A stretch of DNA of 64,000 nucleotides from Alteromonas macleodii (lineage in GTDB: Bacteria > Pseudomonadota > Gammaproteobacteria > Enterobacterales > Alteromonadaceae). Each line of letters starts with the position of its first letter. Position 1 is the first letter of the stretch. The notes below the pieces were generated by a model that saw only the letters and a list, made by a program, of their open reading frames with translations, had not been told where the DNA came from and ran no database searches. Of this stretch, positions 43,590-53,070 are shown one piece after another. Where the stretch lies: the NCBI RefSeq assembly GCF_903772925.1, contig NZ_LR812090.1, forward strand, positions 1,198,333 to 1,262,332, read 5' to 3'. Position numbers and translations under genes: made by a program.

Positions 43590-44639
43590 TTACGCACTAG
43601 CTCCGATGGCTTCTAGTTTGGCGGTGTATTCATCGAAAGAACCAATGGTCCTTTCTACCCAGCCAGCATTGTAATAGGTTTCACTATATCGCTCACCGCT
43701 GTCGCACATAAGCGTTACAATTGAGCCCGCTTCACCTCGCTGCTTCATTTGTTCAGCAATACTTAGTGCACCCCATAAGTTTGTGCCAGTAGAAGGGCCG
43801 GCTTTAATTCCCATGGTGTTGTTTAGCCAATGCATGGTTGCAATACTAGCCGTATCGGGAACAGCAATCATGTCGTCTATAACATCATGCTGAAAAGAGG
43901 CTTCAACTTTAGGACGTCCTATCCCTTCTATGCGGCTTCCTCGGGTAGCCGTAAGTGTATGATCCTTGTTTTTAAAGCTATCAAAGAATACGCTGAATTC
44001 AGGATCTACTACCACTAGCTGAGAAGAAAGACCTTTGTAGCGAATGTAGCGGCCTATGGTTGCTGATGTTCCGCCAGTACCAGCACTCATAACCACGGTG
44101 TGTGGAACAGGGTGGGGCTCGGCTTTCATTTGCTCAAAGATACTCTCAGCAATATTGTTATTTCCACGCCAGTCTGTAGCGCGCTCAGCGTAAAGGAACT
44201 GGTCCATAAAGTAGCCGTTAAGTTCTTTCGCTACCTTGGTGGCTTCGCTATGCATTTGTGTAGGGCAGTCAACGAAGTGACACTGTCCACCGTAGCGTTC
44301 AATAAGAGCTATTTTACTTTGGGCGGTAGATTTAGGCATGACGGCAACAAACGGAACGCCAATCATTTTAGCGAAGTAAGCTTCAGACACCGCTGTACTG
44401 CCTGAGGATGCTTCAACGACCGTGGTCCCTTCTACAATTTTTCCATTACACAGGGCGTACAGAAAAAGAGACCGGGCTAGACGGTGCTTTAGGCTGCCTG
44501 TCGGATGAGTGCTTTCATCTTTCAGATAGATATCAACATCTTTAAAGGCGATTTGCTCTAACTTGATTAAGTGCGTATCAGCCGAGCGTTGATAATCTGC
44601 ATTGATAATATTTATCGCTTTTGAAACCCAGCTCTTCAT
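43590..44639 (-). CDS. Cds1-like cysteine desulfhydrase (PLP fold II)
   Basis: 349 residues. PLP lysine in [23 protein letters not shown] near residue 50; the phosphate/carboxylate loop [18 protein letters not shown] near 87; the fold is that of cysteine synthase. The pattern [23 protein letters not shown] agrees with the Cds1 group, which releases H2S from L-cysteine in mycobacteria and fungi. It has a general resemblance to CysK, so a synthase role is possible. It stands alone, without neighbours in sulfur metabolism. Confidence 0.82.
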   Translation of the reverse strand: MKSWVSKAINIINADYQRSADTHLIKLEQIAFKDVDIYLKDESTHPTGSLKHRLARSLFLYALCNGKIVEGTTVVEASSGSTAVSEAYFAKMIGVPFVAVMPKSTAQSKIALIERYGGQCHFVDCPTQMHSEATKVAKELNGYFMDQFLYAERATDWRGNNNIAESIFEQMKAEPHPVPHTVVMSAGTGGTSATIGRYIRYKGLSSQLVVVDPEFSVFFDSFKNKDHTLTATRGSRIEGIGRPKVEASFQHDVIDDMIAVPDTASIATMHWLNNTMGIKAGPSTGTNLWGALSIAEQMKQRGEAGSIVTLMCDSGERYSETYYNAGWVERTIGSFDEYTAKLEAIGASA

Positions 44640-44930
44640 AACCCTCTCTCTTTTACCTGAAATGCAACACGTTGAGCACGTTATTTAAAAATTAAACATA
44701 AAGCGTAGTTCGCTTGACGTTGGCTGTATAAGGCAAGAATTAGAATACCAGTGAAGATGGAGTATTTGATTTTATTATTTTAATAATAGAGGTTTGATGT
44801 GAAAAATATTTCTACCATGTGAATTTTTAAAAGAAATATATCGCATATTACACGGCGAACTCACTAACATGTACGCAAAATTCGAGCAACAGAGGTAGCA
44901 CTAAACTTTCCCTCCCACAACCAACAAAGC

Positions 44931-46085
44931 CTAAAGCGGTAGCCTTCCGTTAGAAATAAGCCCCCAAATAACCCCAGCAAAGCCGCTGCCAATACCCAGT
45001 ACTAAACATGCATAACCTAACACCTTCTCAGAAACGGTGGTTTTCCTTTTTGCTTTACCACTTTCATTGAATTCTGCATTTTCGTGAAGAAAAGCCATGT
45101 TTCTTACCATCAACATGAATAGACCAAAAGCAAATATAGTGTAAGTCACCACCGGCGCCACCCAATCAAGAGTCAGTTCATATGCTGCTGTAATAACCAG
45201 CCCCCAAAATAAAACCCAGGCTATAAGTTCGTTTCGATAGCGTTTCATAGTGCGTTTGCTGTCTTTGTCAGGCAAGTTAGACAGCGCCGTCTTCGATGAC
45301 CAAATGATTACCAATACGGCCATAAATGCACCGATGAGCGACCCGCCCAATATACTTAATGCTTTCAACCAAAAACTACTTCCCGCTTTGCTTCCCGCCG
45401 GTATCGACGTTAGACTGCTCGATACCATAGCAGCGGCAACAGGCCCGCTTGGGGTGATTAACCCCAGAACCACAGCGCTAAAACCAATACTGGGGGCCGT
45501 ACTGTAAATAGCACTACCTACGTGTTTTAGCATCTCACTTTTCAAAGCAACCCGCGCACGAGAGAGCTTTTTCCGTACGGAGGATTCAGTGAGGTTCAGC
45601 AATTGTGCCACCTGTTTGCTGGATTGCTCTTCACGATAGTAAAGCAGTACTATTTCTCTGCTTTCCTCAGAAAGCTGGTCGATAAATTGTGCAACTAGAC
45701 GCTTGTGTTGTTCTTGACTAAGTTCTTCATATTGCACGTCATTGGCAGTCGCCATTTGCGCTAACAGTAAATTGGCTTCATCGGAATCTACACGGTCGTT
45801 TACTCTGTTGTCTCTAAGGAAGTTCAACGCCGCATATCGCGTGGTTTGCCTGAGCCAAGGCAAGAAACTTTCCGGCTTATTCAACTGTTTCAAATTTTGC
45901 CATACACTTACGAACACTTGCTGAGCTATTTCTTCGCTATCATCCACATCTTTCACAATTGCTAGCGCTATGGTACTTACCAAATTCTGTGAACGACAAA
46001 TAATACGCTCGTAAGCTTGCTGATCGCCCTGTTGAGCCAAGATAATGTCGGCACTCTCGGCGTGTGCCATCTGACATTTCAACAT
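44931..46085 (-). CDS. ECF-type sigma factor fused to a membrane domain
   Basis: 384 residues. Region 2 about 15-90 (DSEEIAQQVFVSVWQNL, FLPWLRQTTRYAALNFLRD). Region 4 about 115-180 (LSEESREIVLLYYREEQSSKQVAQLLNLTESSVRKKLSRARVAL). The remaining 200 residues hold four or five TM helices (about 190-210, 245-270, 290-315, 320-340, 360-380). A sigma factor with a membrane tail may be held at the membrane or may serve as its own anti-sigma. I start at ATG 46085, two bases after the hydrolase stop, with GGAG nine bases ahead. The upstream extension would overlap the hydrolase. Confidence 0.82.
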   Translation of the reverse strand: MLKCQMAHAESADIILAQQGDQQAYERIICRSQNLVSTIALAIVKDVDDSEEIAQQVFVSVWQNLKQLNKPESFLPWLRQTTRYAALNFLRDNRVNDRVDSDEANLLLAQMATANDVQYEELSQEQHKRLVAQFIDQLSEESREIVLLYYREEQSSKQVAQLLNLTESSVRKKLSRARVALKSEMLKHVGSAIYSTAPSIGFSAVVLGLITPSGPVAAAMVSSSLTSIPAGSKAGSSFWLKALSILGGSLIGAFMAVLVIIWSSKTALSNLPDKDSKRTMKRYRNELIAWVLFWGLVITAAYELTLDWVAPVVTYTIFAFGLFMLMVRNMAFLHENAEFNESGKAKRKTTVSEKVLGYACLVLGIGSGFAGVIWGLISNGRLPL

Positions 46086-46087
46086 CC

Positions 46088-47077
46088 TTATTTCTCCAAA
46101 AATGAGCGAATTTGATTCACTAACCATATCGGTTGGTCGTACATAATGAAATGACGCGCTTCTGTATTCATAACCACTTCAGCATTCTTTACATCAACAA
46201 ATTGTTGTTCATATAAATACTGTGCGTGCTGGTATTGGGCATCGTCACTAAAGCCTCCAGATGCGCCCAGCATAAGTATATGGGTTTCGCTGTATTTTAG
46301 AGGCTGCCTGAGATCTCTTGTCATTACTTCATACATGGCATTTCCAGCCGTTGGCGGGTGAGATTTTTTTGCCATTTCGATGATGCGAGCTTGATCATCA
46401 GGCGATGTGGCTTGAATGAAAATACCGCGTTTTGTTTGCTCTGCCAATTGGTCAGGCTTCATTGCACTAAACATAGCCTTAAATACTTGGGCTTGCGGCT
46501 CAAGTTGGCTTACTTCAGTATCGTTACTGCGTGTAAAAACAGGCCCAATAAATGGCAAGCCATCTATTGATACCACTTTCCCAATTATCTCTTCATGCTC
46601 TGCAGCTAGGGTTAACGCTATTAACCCTCCCATGCTATGTCCAACGACATGAGGCTTGTTTCTTGTGTTGACTGCAATATAATCGCGAAGCTCCTTTATT
46701 AACTTGTCAAAATCAAATTCCCCGTTTTGAGGTGTGCCCCCAAAGCCCTTTATCGCAACAATATGAACATCAAACTGCGAACTAAAATGTTCTGTAATCC
46801 CCTCGTAAACCGACGCGTTCGACATCAAACCAGGGATAAAGATAATTGCTTTTTTATTCGAATTATTTGCGTGTTGTTCAACAATAGCAGTGCCTAGATT
46901 TGTAATACGCTCATCACTGTGTGTTGTGATAGTTTTGGCTTGTAACGCAGTTGGTATTACCACGCCTAAAATTAGCATAAATACAGCAAATATTTGCCAA
47001 AACCCAGTGGACTGAACCAAAGTCGTCCTCTTTAGACCCTGTAACAGCCATTTGCTCACATGTAAGACCCGTTTCAT
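46088..47077 (-). CDS. Alpha/beta hydrolase, membrane-anchored or exported
   Basis: 329 residues. An N-terminal hydrophobic segment (about 28-48) serves as signal or anchor. The hydrolase fold shows the oxyanion loop IFIPGLMSNASVYEG, nucleophile elbow GHSMGGLIAL (Ser), D near the end of a strand, and H in ARHFIMYDQP. ATG 47077 is chosen for its GAGGAA at seven bases; the longer frame is a chance extension. Two bases lie between its stop and the sigma-factor start, so they form one unit. Confidence 0.85.
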   Translation of the reverse strand: MKRVLHVSKWLLQGLKRTTLVQSTGFWQIFAVFMLILGVVIPTALQAKTITTHSDERITNLGTAIVEQHANNSNKKAIIFIPGLMSNASVYEGITEHFSSQFDVHIVAIKGFGGTPQNGEFDFDKLIKELRDYIAVNTRNKPHVVGHSMGGLIALTLAAEHEEIIGKVVSIDGLPFIGPVFTRSNDTEVSQLEPQAQVFKAMFSAMKPDQLAEQTKRGIFIQATSPDDQARIIEMAKKSHPPTAGNAMYEVMTRDLRQPLKYSETHILMLGASGGFSDDAQYQHAQYLYEQQFVDVKNAEVVMNTEARHFIMYDQPIWLVNQIRSFLEK

Positions 47078-47503
47078 ATTCGTATTCCTCTCGTTTATAA
47101 AAATGGACAGCAAATTATTTGCTGGACATATAACTAAGAAACACGGCAGGAGAAAAGTGTGACAACATTTTTGCTGGTAAGTCGGAAAAGCTATCCGTAA
47201 TACATGAGGAGTGGATAAAAAGTGGGGGCAGAGTCTGAGGGAACCCCACAATTTTTATTCGCATTGAATACTTTAATAATGCAGTTATTTTTTAGAATAA
47301 TCGTGCGCGAAAGTTTGAGAGATTAAAACTAATCCAAGGTTATAACGACAAGGGCAAAAAGATAGCCGAAAGGAAGGTAATTTTAGGAAAGGTTCATTGC
47401 ACCTAACGCCAAACAGACCCTAGCTATTCTTCAGTACAAAAAAGTTCAGAATCCTCTTCTATATTGGTATCGTTAGCAAACGACTTTATTAAAAGGTAAC
47501 AAC
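47078..47503. other. Intergenic region with REP-like element, between two divergent genes
   Basis: 426 bases between the divergent hydrolase and endonuclease/phosphatase genes. It carries the second REP-like copy (47222-47249). The rest has no acceptable gene on either strand; it must carry both promoters, but I do not see clear -10/-35 pairs. Confidence 0.4.
47222..47249 (-). repeat. REP-like palindromic element, copy 2
   Basis: GTGGGGG...CCCCAC ends enclose the reversed form of the same TCCCTCAGACTCTG core as at 60-86. It matches copy 1 at most positions, differing in the inner A/T and A/C bases. It lies between divergent genes. Confidence 0.6.
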
Positions 47504-48718
47504 ATGAAAATTAGGGCGCTTTTCTTTGTCACAGCTCTTTTACCCGCATTATGTGTATCTCCGTTGGCTTATTCGAAAGAAGAGCAAATGCTAAAAGTTG
47601 CTACATTTAACGTAAGTATGGAAGCCACTAACTATAAAGCGTTGGGCATGAAGCCGAGCGACAAAGTACTTCAGCATGTTCTGTCTACGGGCGAGCACCC
47701 TCAAGTTAAAAATATTGCTGAAATTATTCAGCGTGTTAACCCTGATATTCTGATGCTGAATGAGTTTGACTACATTGCAGATAAGCGTAAAGGGGTGGGA
47801 GCGTTTATTAAGAATTACCTAAATGTTTCACAGCGTGGGCTCAAGCCAGTGGATTACCCTTATACCTATGTGGCGACAGTTAATACGGGCGAGCCCACCA
47901 CCTTCGACTTAGACAACAATGGTAAGGCAGAAGGTTTTGGTGGGGATGCTTACGGCTTTGGGCTTTATCCTGGACAATACGGTATGGCGCTACTGTCAAA
48001 ATACCCTATTGATGTGGATAGTATCCGTACCTTTCAGAAATTCAAATGGCACCATATGCCTCATCCCCAAGTACCTATTATTCCTGATGAAAATGGCAAT
48101 GTGGACAGCGGCACCCCTTGGTACGATGTAAATGAGTGGGAGGCATTGAGGTTAAGCTCGAAGTCTCACTGGGACGTGCCAATCAATGTGGGTGATAAGA
48201 CTGTACATGTGTTAGCCATGCACCCAACCCCACCGAATTTTGATGGAAACGAAGACAGAAACGGAAAGCGCAATTTCGATGAAATAAGGTTGATGGCGGA
48301 TTACCTTTCTCCTGACAAAGGCACATATATCTATGATGACACGGGTGAGAAAGTTAGCCTATCAAACAATACGCGCTTTGTGCTAGTCGGCGATTTCAAT
48401 GCTGCCGATATCGGGGACAAACATAGAGAAGGTGTAATAGAACAGCTTACTGAACACCCGCTTGTCAATAACGACACAATCCCAACAAGCGCAGGCGGCG
48501 CAGGCGCGTCAGGCGCTGCGTTTAGCAATCGTTTTACCGCCTATTGGGGCGCCAGAGCCGACTATGTTCTACCATCTCGATATGGATTCGATGTACATGA
48601 TGTAGGCGTTTTTTGGCCAGCTAAAACGAGTGACCTGTATCGATTAGTTAAAGATCGTGCCGCCAGCTCAGATCATAGGCTAGTCTGGGTAAGCTTGTCG
48701 CTAGAACAAGATAAATAA
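47504..48718 (+). CDS. Secreted endonuclease/exonuclease/phosphatase-family protein
   Basis: 404 residues. Signal peptide to about 25 (LPALCVSPLAYS). EEP-fold motifs: ATFNVSMEATN near 35, LNEFDY near 85 (E metal ligand), LAMHPTPP near 250, VGDFNAAD near 308, and SSDHRLVWVS near 395. These give the DNase I/phosphatase residues. The long form with DLDNNGKAEGFGGDAYGFGLYPGQYGMALLS is typical of secreted members in marine bacteria. It may cleave nucleic acids, phosphodiesters or phosphoinositides outside the cell; substrate is not resolved. Confidence 0.85.
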   Translation: MKIRALFFVTALLPALCVSPLAYSKEEQMLKVATFNVSMEATNYKALGMKPSDKVLQHVLSTGEHPQVKNIAEIIQRVNPDILMLNEFDYIADKRKGVGAFIKNYLNVSQRGLKPVDYPYTYVATVNTGEPTTFDLDNNGKAEGFGGDAYGFGLYPGQYGMALLSKYPIDVDSIRTFQKFKWHHMPHPQVPIIPDENGNVDSGTPWYDVNEWEALRLSSKSHWDVPINVGDKTVHVLAMHPTPPNFDGNEDRNGKRNFDEIRLMADYLSPDKGTYIYDDTGEKVSLSNNTRFVLVGDFNAADIGDKHREGVIEQLTEHPLVNNDTIPTSAGGAGASGAAFSNRFTAYWGARADYVLPSRYGFDVHDVGVFWPAKTSDLYRLVKDRAASSDHRLVWVSLSLEQDK

Positions 48719-48771
48719 AGCTCATTAATCGATTTCCCATTATTTACTTATTGTTTCATATCACTAGTAAT

Positions 48772-48788
48772 GGCCGCGGCAAGCGGCC
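48772..48788. terminator. Possible terminator between convergent genes
   Basis: GGCCGC and GCGGCC pair around GGCAA. The T-run is weak (TT). It lies between the convergent EEP and DUF417 genes. Confidence 0.35.
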
Positions 48789-48822
48789 TTATGTAGCCTT
48801 ATATAGCGTAATTTAGCCCAAT

Positions 48823-49689
48823 TTAGTCTAGCTGCGTTTTTCGGTTTTGATCTGACACCGAATTAAATATTGTGAAGTAGGCAACTACCACTAAGTTAGC
48901 GACAAACCAAAGGTCTTTAATAACGAACTGCCCTAGACGGTTAACGATGGTGGCACTATTAAAGGTATCAGGCACGCTAAATAAAAACGTTTGAGTCATC
49001 AAAAATACGGATAAACAAGCGATTCCACTCGTAATGATCATTGGCTTGTTCTTAGTGTAAATACCTACGCCCAAAACAAGCGCAAAGAAGACGTCAAACC
49101 CACCAATTACATTCGATGCTCCCTGTACACTGAACACGTCATAAAGCCACGACATAAACGGCGAGGTTTCTACTAACCCAACAATTGCATTGGCTTCAAA
49201 TTCGAAAAACTTCATGCTTCCTATCCATAGTAAAACCATGGCTACAGGTGCAAAGTTAAGGTAAGTCAGCTGTTTATGCGAAAGTTTGTCGCGATAAAAC
49301 AAGAACAGAAAAAGCGGTAATACTGCGAAGTACTTGATGATGCCTTGACCACTTCCGATAATCGGGAAGCCGCCTAAATCGGCCATCCATCGCCCGGAAG
49401 ATAACAAGGTGAGTAGGGGGATTGCGGTAACCAATGCAGCGAATAGCGTAACCGTTTTTGGTGACACTAGCTTAAATCGTGCAGCAAATGTCATTAAGGC
49501 TAGCAGCAATAATGTAATCCCAGTGATAGCACCAAGTGCACTTTCGCTAACCATTGCACCTAACGAATAGAAGTTAAAAGTCGTTATTAGTGCATTAGGG
49601 TTTGCACCCAGTAAAAATGTTAGGCCAAGAACAGAGAAGCTGAAAGCTATTAAGGCGGTTACCAGGTTTTCGGTTTGTTGTAGTGTCAT
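48823..49689 (-). CDS. DUF417 (YkgB/RclC-like) membrane protein
   Basis: 288 residues with about seven TM segments. The DUF417 signature WIGSMKFFEFEANAIVGLVETSPFMSWLYDVFSVQ lies near 155-190, followed by SNVIGGFDVFFALVLG. In E. coli the related RclC is part of a reactive-chlorine resistance operon. The N-terminal TM domain (residues 1-150) has no clear counterpart in short YkgB proteins, so the protein is an extended type. No RclA/RclB gene is adjacent. Function unknown. Confidence 0.8.
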   Translation of the reverse strand: MTLQQTENLVTALIAFSFSVLGLTFLLGANPNALITTFNFYSLGAMVSESALGAITGITLLLLALMTFAARFKLVSPKTVTLFAALVTAIPLLTLLSSGRWMADLGGFPIIGSGQGIIKYFAVLPLFLFLFYRDKLSHKQLTYLNFAPVAMVLLWIGSMKFFEFEANAIVGLVETSPFMSWLYDVFSVQGASNVIGGFDVFFALVLGVGIYTKNKPMIITSGIACLSVFLMTQTFLFSVPDTFNSATIVNRLGQFVIKDLWFVANLVVVAYFTIFNSVSDQNRKTQLD

Positions 49690-49920
49690 AAAGCATCCGT
49701 AAATACTGCAAGTTTTGCGAAGTGTATGTAGAGACCTGCCTAGGTATCACTAAAATTTCAATGGTTTGATAATTTATTGGGCATAGCACAGCGCACGAAT
49801 AAGGATTTATTGAAAAAATAAGAACTTATCTAATAGCCGTGGTCATAAGTATCGCAGGTTTAAAAAAGCGTGGCTTTTGAGTAGTCGTTGTTTAAAAAGT
49901 AAAACAAATAGAGGGAAAGA

Positions 49921-50379
49921 ATGAAACAGGCAGGCGTTAAGATACAGCATCGGTTTGGGGCCTGGTTGGCAGTGGGCTTGGGTGCAACTTTAACGGCTTG
50001 CGGTGCGCAGCCCCCAGAAGTCATTGAGCAGCCTATAGCAAGTGTTGAAGAAATTGAAAAATTAGAGCAAGTTGTTGATACCTCTTTGCCGTTAGTACAG
50101 CAGGCCTATTCCATAAAGTCTGAAAAAGTGTGTGATAAACAGGGGGGGAACTGGAAGAAAGTAGGCCGACAGCAGGCGTATGCTTGTGTTTTACCGGCGA
50201 ATGATGCTGGCAATGCGTGTAATGACAGCAGCGAGTGCGAAGTAGCCTGTGTCACAGAAAATAATCAGGTGGATGCTGGGCAAAAAGCCAGTGGGGTGTG
50301 TTTAGAAACTACCGACCTATTTGGCTGTAGAGCCTATGTGTCTGACGGCGTTGTGGAGCATACCTTGTGTGTTGACTAA
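49921..50379 (+). CDS. Cysteine-rich lipoprotein, unknown function
   Basis: 152 residues. Signal with lipobox LTAC near residue 27. The first part of the mature protein is acidic and helix-like (SVEEIEKLEQVVDTSL). Residues about 75-152 hold nine cysteines (CDKQGG, YACV, NACNDSSECEVAC, GVCL, FGCRAY, TLCVD), implying a disulfide-bonded periplasmic domain. Sequence not recognised. GGGAAAGA before ATG. It stands between convergent and divergent unknowns; the reverse gene ends 69 bases beyond. Confidence 0.7.
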   Translation: MKQAGVKIQHRFGAWLAVGLGATLTACGAQPPEVIEQPIASVEEIEKLEQVVDTSLPLVQQAYSIKSEKVCDKQGGNWKKVGRQQAYACVLPANDAGNACNDSSECEVACVTENNQVDAGQKASGVCLETTDLFGCRAYVSDGVVEHTLCVD

Positions 50380-50406
50380 GAGGTTGTTTAGCAAACGAAC
50401 GTTGAA

Positions 50407-50436
50407 TGAAGCGCACGCCATCGGCAATGCGCTTCA
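50407..50436. terminator. Terminator between two convergent lipoprotein genes
   Basis: TGAAGCGCA pairs with TGCGCTTCA (nine pairs), with an inner GCC-ATC-GGC stem. It lies between the convergent genes that end at 50379 and 50449. Confidence 0.55.
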
Positions 50437-50448
50437 CAAAAACGCGGG

Positions 50449-50895
50449 TTAATTAACGTTGGGGAACTCGATTTTGTCCAGTTCGCTCGCCGTTTCATTG
50501 CACTCACCTAATAGGTGAAGCCTATCTTCGGTTTGGTGTGTATCTATTTCTAGAAAGCCCGTTTGGCAGTAACCGGTCTCATCCAGTTTTTCATCTAGAG
50601 ATGTATAAAGTTGCTCAGTCATTCTATCGCTGCTATGTGACGAGCCTTCCCGACTTTCCTGTCCTTGGCGACCGCCACGACCACTTCGTTCGCCTCCCTG
50701 ACCACGGCCGCCTTTACCGCCACCTTTGGCACCGTCACGATGCTGCATTAACGGAATGCTAAAGGCGAAGAGCTTGGTACCGTCTTGCTTGATCTTCGTT
50801 TCAAAAAATATTTCATCCATGTCTAAAGGTGGTGGCCTATGAGCGCACGCACTGACAATCAAAGAGGTCGTTATTACTAATAGTGTTTTATTCAT
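50449..50895 (-). CDS. Lipoprotein with Gly/Arg/Lys-rich low-complexity segment
   Basis: 148 residues. Lipobox VSAC at about 14-17 (SLIVSACAH). Residues about 55-90 are a run of Gly, Arg, Ser, Gln (KGGGKGGRGQGGERSGRGG, then HSSD) like RGG repeats. The C-terminal part holds two cysteines (TGYCQTG, LLGECNE). The RGG-like block would carry high positive charge in the periplasm, perhaps to bind polyanions such as LPS, DNA or nucleic acids (inference). Not recognised. Confidence 0.65.
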   Translation of the reverse strand: MNKTLLVITTSLIVSACAHRPPPLDMDEIFFETKIKQDGTKLFAFSIPLMQHRDGAKGGGKGGRGQGGERSGRGGRQGQESREGSSHSSDRMTEQLYTSLDEKLDETGYCQTGFLEIDTHQTEDRLHLLGECNETASELDKIEFPNVN

Positions 50896-51050
50896 TTTAT
50901 TTAACGCTTATTTGAACCACGTCACTTTGAGATTCAAACGCCTCTTTAGTTGCAGCACCCAGTGTAAGTTTTAAGTAAAGCATTTCGGTATGCAAACTTC
51001 ATAACGAGCGTATCGTTATAAGCAACACTCATTACGTTATGCATTTTACA

Positions 51051-51962
51051 TCAAAAAGAAGCGGCATTGCCGAAGCGACAAGTCTCAACCAGATAGTCAA
51101 TAAGTGCTCGGGTACGGCTTGGCACATGCTTACGAGAAGGATAAACCAAGGTAAACAACAAGGTTTCACTTCCAAGTGACGGGAAAATTCGTACCAATTC
51201 GTTAGATGCGACTTCTTTTTGCACAGTTGAAGGTAGCAGCGTAGATATTCCCAACCCTGCTTTGACCATTTCTTGAACAAGGTGAGGAGAATTACACAGC
51301 TCGTAATGTTTGGGTGTAACGTCTATTGGTGTGTTGTCCAGCATTAGGTAATGCATGATTCGTGAATTTAACTGAGATAGCAAAATCCAGGTATGATTAT
51401 TAAGTTCTGCAATAGTCTTAGGTTCACCATATTTCTTGAGATAATCAGGGCTAGCATATAAGGCGAATTGTTCTTGATATAAGACCCTACCGACGAGCGA
51501 GTCGTCTCGTGGCAAACCAATTCGAATTCCTACATCAATATTCTGAGCGATAAGGTCGAGCTTATCGTCACTGCTCACTATGTGTAAATCTATTTCAGGA
51601 TAGCGGCGCTTGAACTCAGGCAGCAACGGTAATAAAAACTTGTGTGCAATGTCGTTGGTGACTGTTATTGATACTCTTCCTTTTGGCGCTGTTTGACGCA
51701 GCTCTTCATCAATACCATGCAAAATCTCGTGGCACTTTTTCGCATGGGAAAATACAGCATTTCCCTCGTCAGTAAGCATGAGCTGTCGAGTAGTTCTTTG
51801 CAGTAATCGCACGTCAAGAGATGCTTCTAAACCTGCCACTTGCTCGCTAACTCTAGATCGACTGGTGCCTAAACGGCGGGCAGCTTCCGCAAAGCTTCCA
51901 CATTCTACTACGCTGGCAAATATGGCGAGTGCCTTAAGATGTGAATAGTCAATTGTACTCAT
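51051..51962 (-). CDS. LysR-type transcriptional regulator
   Basis: 303 residues. Helix-turn-helix about 5-65 (LKALAIFASVVECGSFAEAARRLGTSRSRVSEQVAGLEASL, LQRTTRQLMLTDEG), effector domain from 90. Divergent from the QorB-like gene, 107 bases apart, so it is probably its regulator. It is of the CrgA/AaeR-like group, whose members react to aromatic or electrophilic compounds. Confidence 0.9.
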   Translation of the reverse strand: MSTIDYSHLKALAIFASVVECGSFAEAARRLGTSRSRVSEQVAGLEASLDVRLLQRTTRQLMLTDEGNAVFSHAKKCHEILHGIDEELRQTAPKGRVSITVTNDIAHKFLLPLLPEFKRRYPEIDLHIVSSDDKLDLIAQNIDVGIRIGLPRDDSLVGRVLYQEQFALYASPDYLKKYGEPKTIAELNNHTWILLSQLNSRIMHYLMLDNTPIDVTPKHYELCNSPHLVQEMVKAGLGISTLLPSTVQKEVASNELVRIFPSLGSETLLFTLVYPSRKHVPSRTRALIDYLVETCRFGNAASF

Positions 51963-52069
51963 ATTCGTGACAATTTGTTCTGTATATGTCTACTTATCAT
52001 AACAGTGTTTCACGCACATAATCACCTCTGTGTTCAACCAGTACTCATTTAATTGATAGAGGATAGATT

Positions 52070-52927
52070 ATGATTGCAGTAACCGGCGCTAACGGACAAT
52101 TAGGTCAAAAAGTTATTCAAACACTGCTTAATACAGAGAAGGCAAACACAATTGTTGCACTAGTGCGCAACCCTGATAACGCACACGCATTAAAGCAGTT
52201 GGGAGTAGTAGTACGGCAGGCCGACTATAATAACCCGGAAACGCTTAAGTCAGCTTTTGAGGGTGTTGAGAAGTTGTTGCTAATATCAGGTACAGAGTTT
52301 GGGAAACGCTTTGAGCAGCACAAAGCGGTAATAGATGCAGCTATGGCACAAAACGTTAGCCTCATTGCTTATACCAGTTTGTTGAAAGCAGATACGTCTC
52401 CTTTGCTGTTAGCGCAAGAACATAAACAAACCGAGGCTTACTTTAAAAATGTGTCAGCGCCTTTCGTGTTTCTTCGAAATGGGTGGTACACGGAAAATTA
52501 CACCGATAATGTAGACAGCGTACTGCAGATGGGAGCGGTGGCAGGCGCTGCAAAGCAGGGAGTTTTGTCTACTGCTAGCCGACAAGATTATGCAGACGCC
52601 GCAGTGGCCGTTCTTCTATCATCGCAAAATCAAACAGGCAAAATTTATGAGCTTGCTGGCGACACGGGCTTTACGCTAATGGAGTATGCTTCCACCCTAT
52701 CTGAAATTACCGGCGAAGATATTGGTTTTTTAGACATGGATGAGAGCGCTTATAGAGAAGCACTCATTAAAGCTGGGCTGCCTGAAGGTATGGCAGCAGC
52801 GTTAGCAGATTCAGAGCATTACGCCGCCTCGGGGTGGCTCCAAGATAACAGCGGCACCTTATCATCACTACTTGGTCGTCCAACTGCAACTCTGCGTGCG
52901 ACACTTGCTGCGAAAATGAAAATCTGA
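52070..52927 (+). CDS. NAD(P)-binding NmrA/QorB-like reductase
   Basis: 285 residues of the atypical short-chain dehydrogenase type. The dinucleotide loop is VTGANGQLGQKV at residues 4-15. The second strand is VALVRNPDNAHAL (NADPH-binding R). It resembles E. coli QorB (NADPH:quinone oxidoreductase 2), as in VRQADYNNPETLKSAFEGVEKLLLISG and YTSLLKAD, and has no classic YxxxK. It reduces quinones at the cost of NADPH. It is controlled probably by the divergent LysR protein. A terminator follows at 52960. Confidence 0.9.
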   Translation: MIAVTGANGQLGQKVIQTLLNTEKANTIVALVRNPDNAHALKQLGVVVRQADYNNPETLKSAFEGVEKLLLISGTEFGKRFEQHKAVIDAAMAQNVSLIAYTSLLKADTSPLLLAQEHKQTEAYFKNVSAPFVFLRNGWYTENYTDNVDSVLQMGAVAGAAKQGVLSTASRQDYADAAVAVLLSSQNQTGKIYELAGDTGFTLMEYASTLSEITGEDIGFLDMDESAYREALIKAGLPEGMAAALADSEHYAASGWLQDNSGTLSSLLGRPTATLRATLAAKMKI

Positions 52928-52959
52928 GTATTTAAAAGCTAAGTGAATTACCATCCCAT

Positions 52960-52994
52960 GCGCATTACCTTGAATTATCATTCAAGTGATGCGC
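52960..52994 (+). terminator. Terminator of the QorB-like gene
   Basis: GCGCATTACCTTGAA pairs with TTCAAGTGATGCGC with one G-T pair and one bulge, then TTATTG. T-run weak. Confidence 0.55.
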
Positions 52995-53070
52995 TTATTG
53001 TGCAACACTTGCGTATTCATATTTTAAATCACTTGCATCCGCAATTTGCTTATTTACAGGGATAGGTTCC

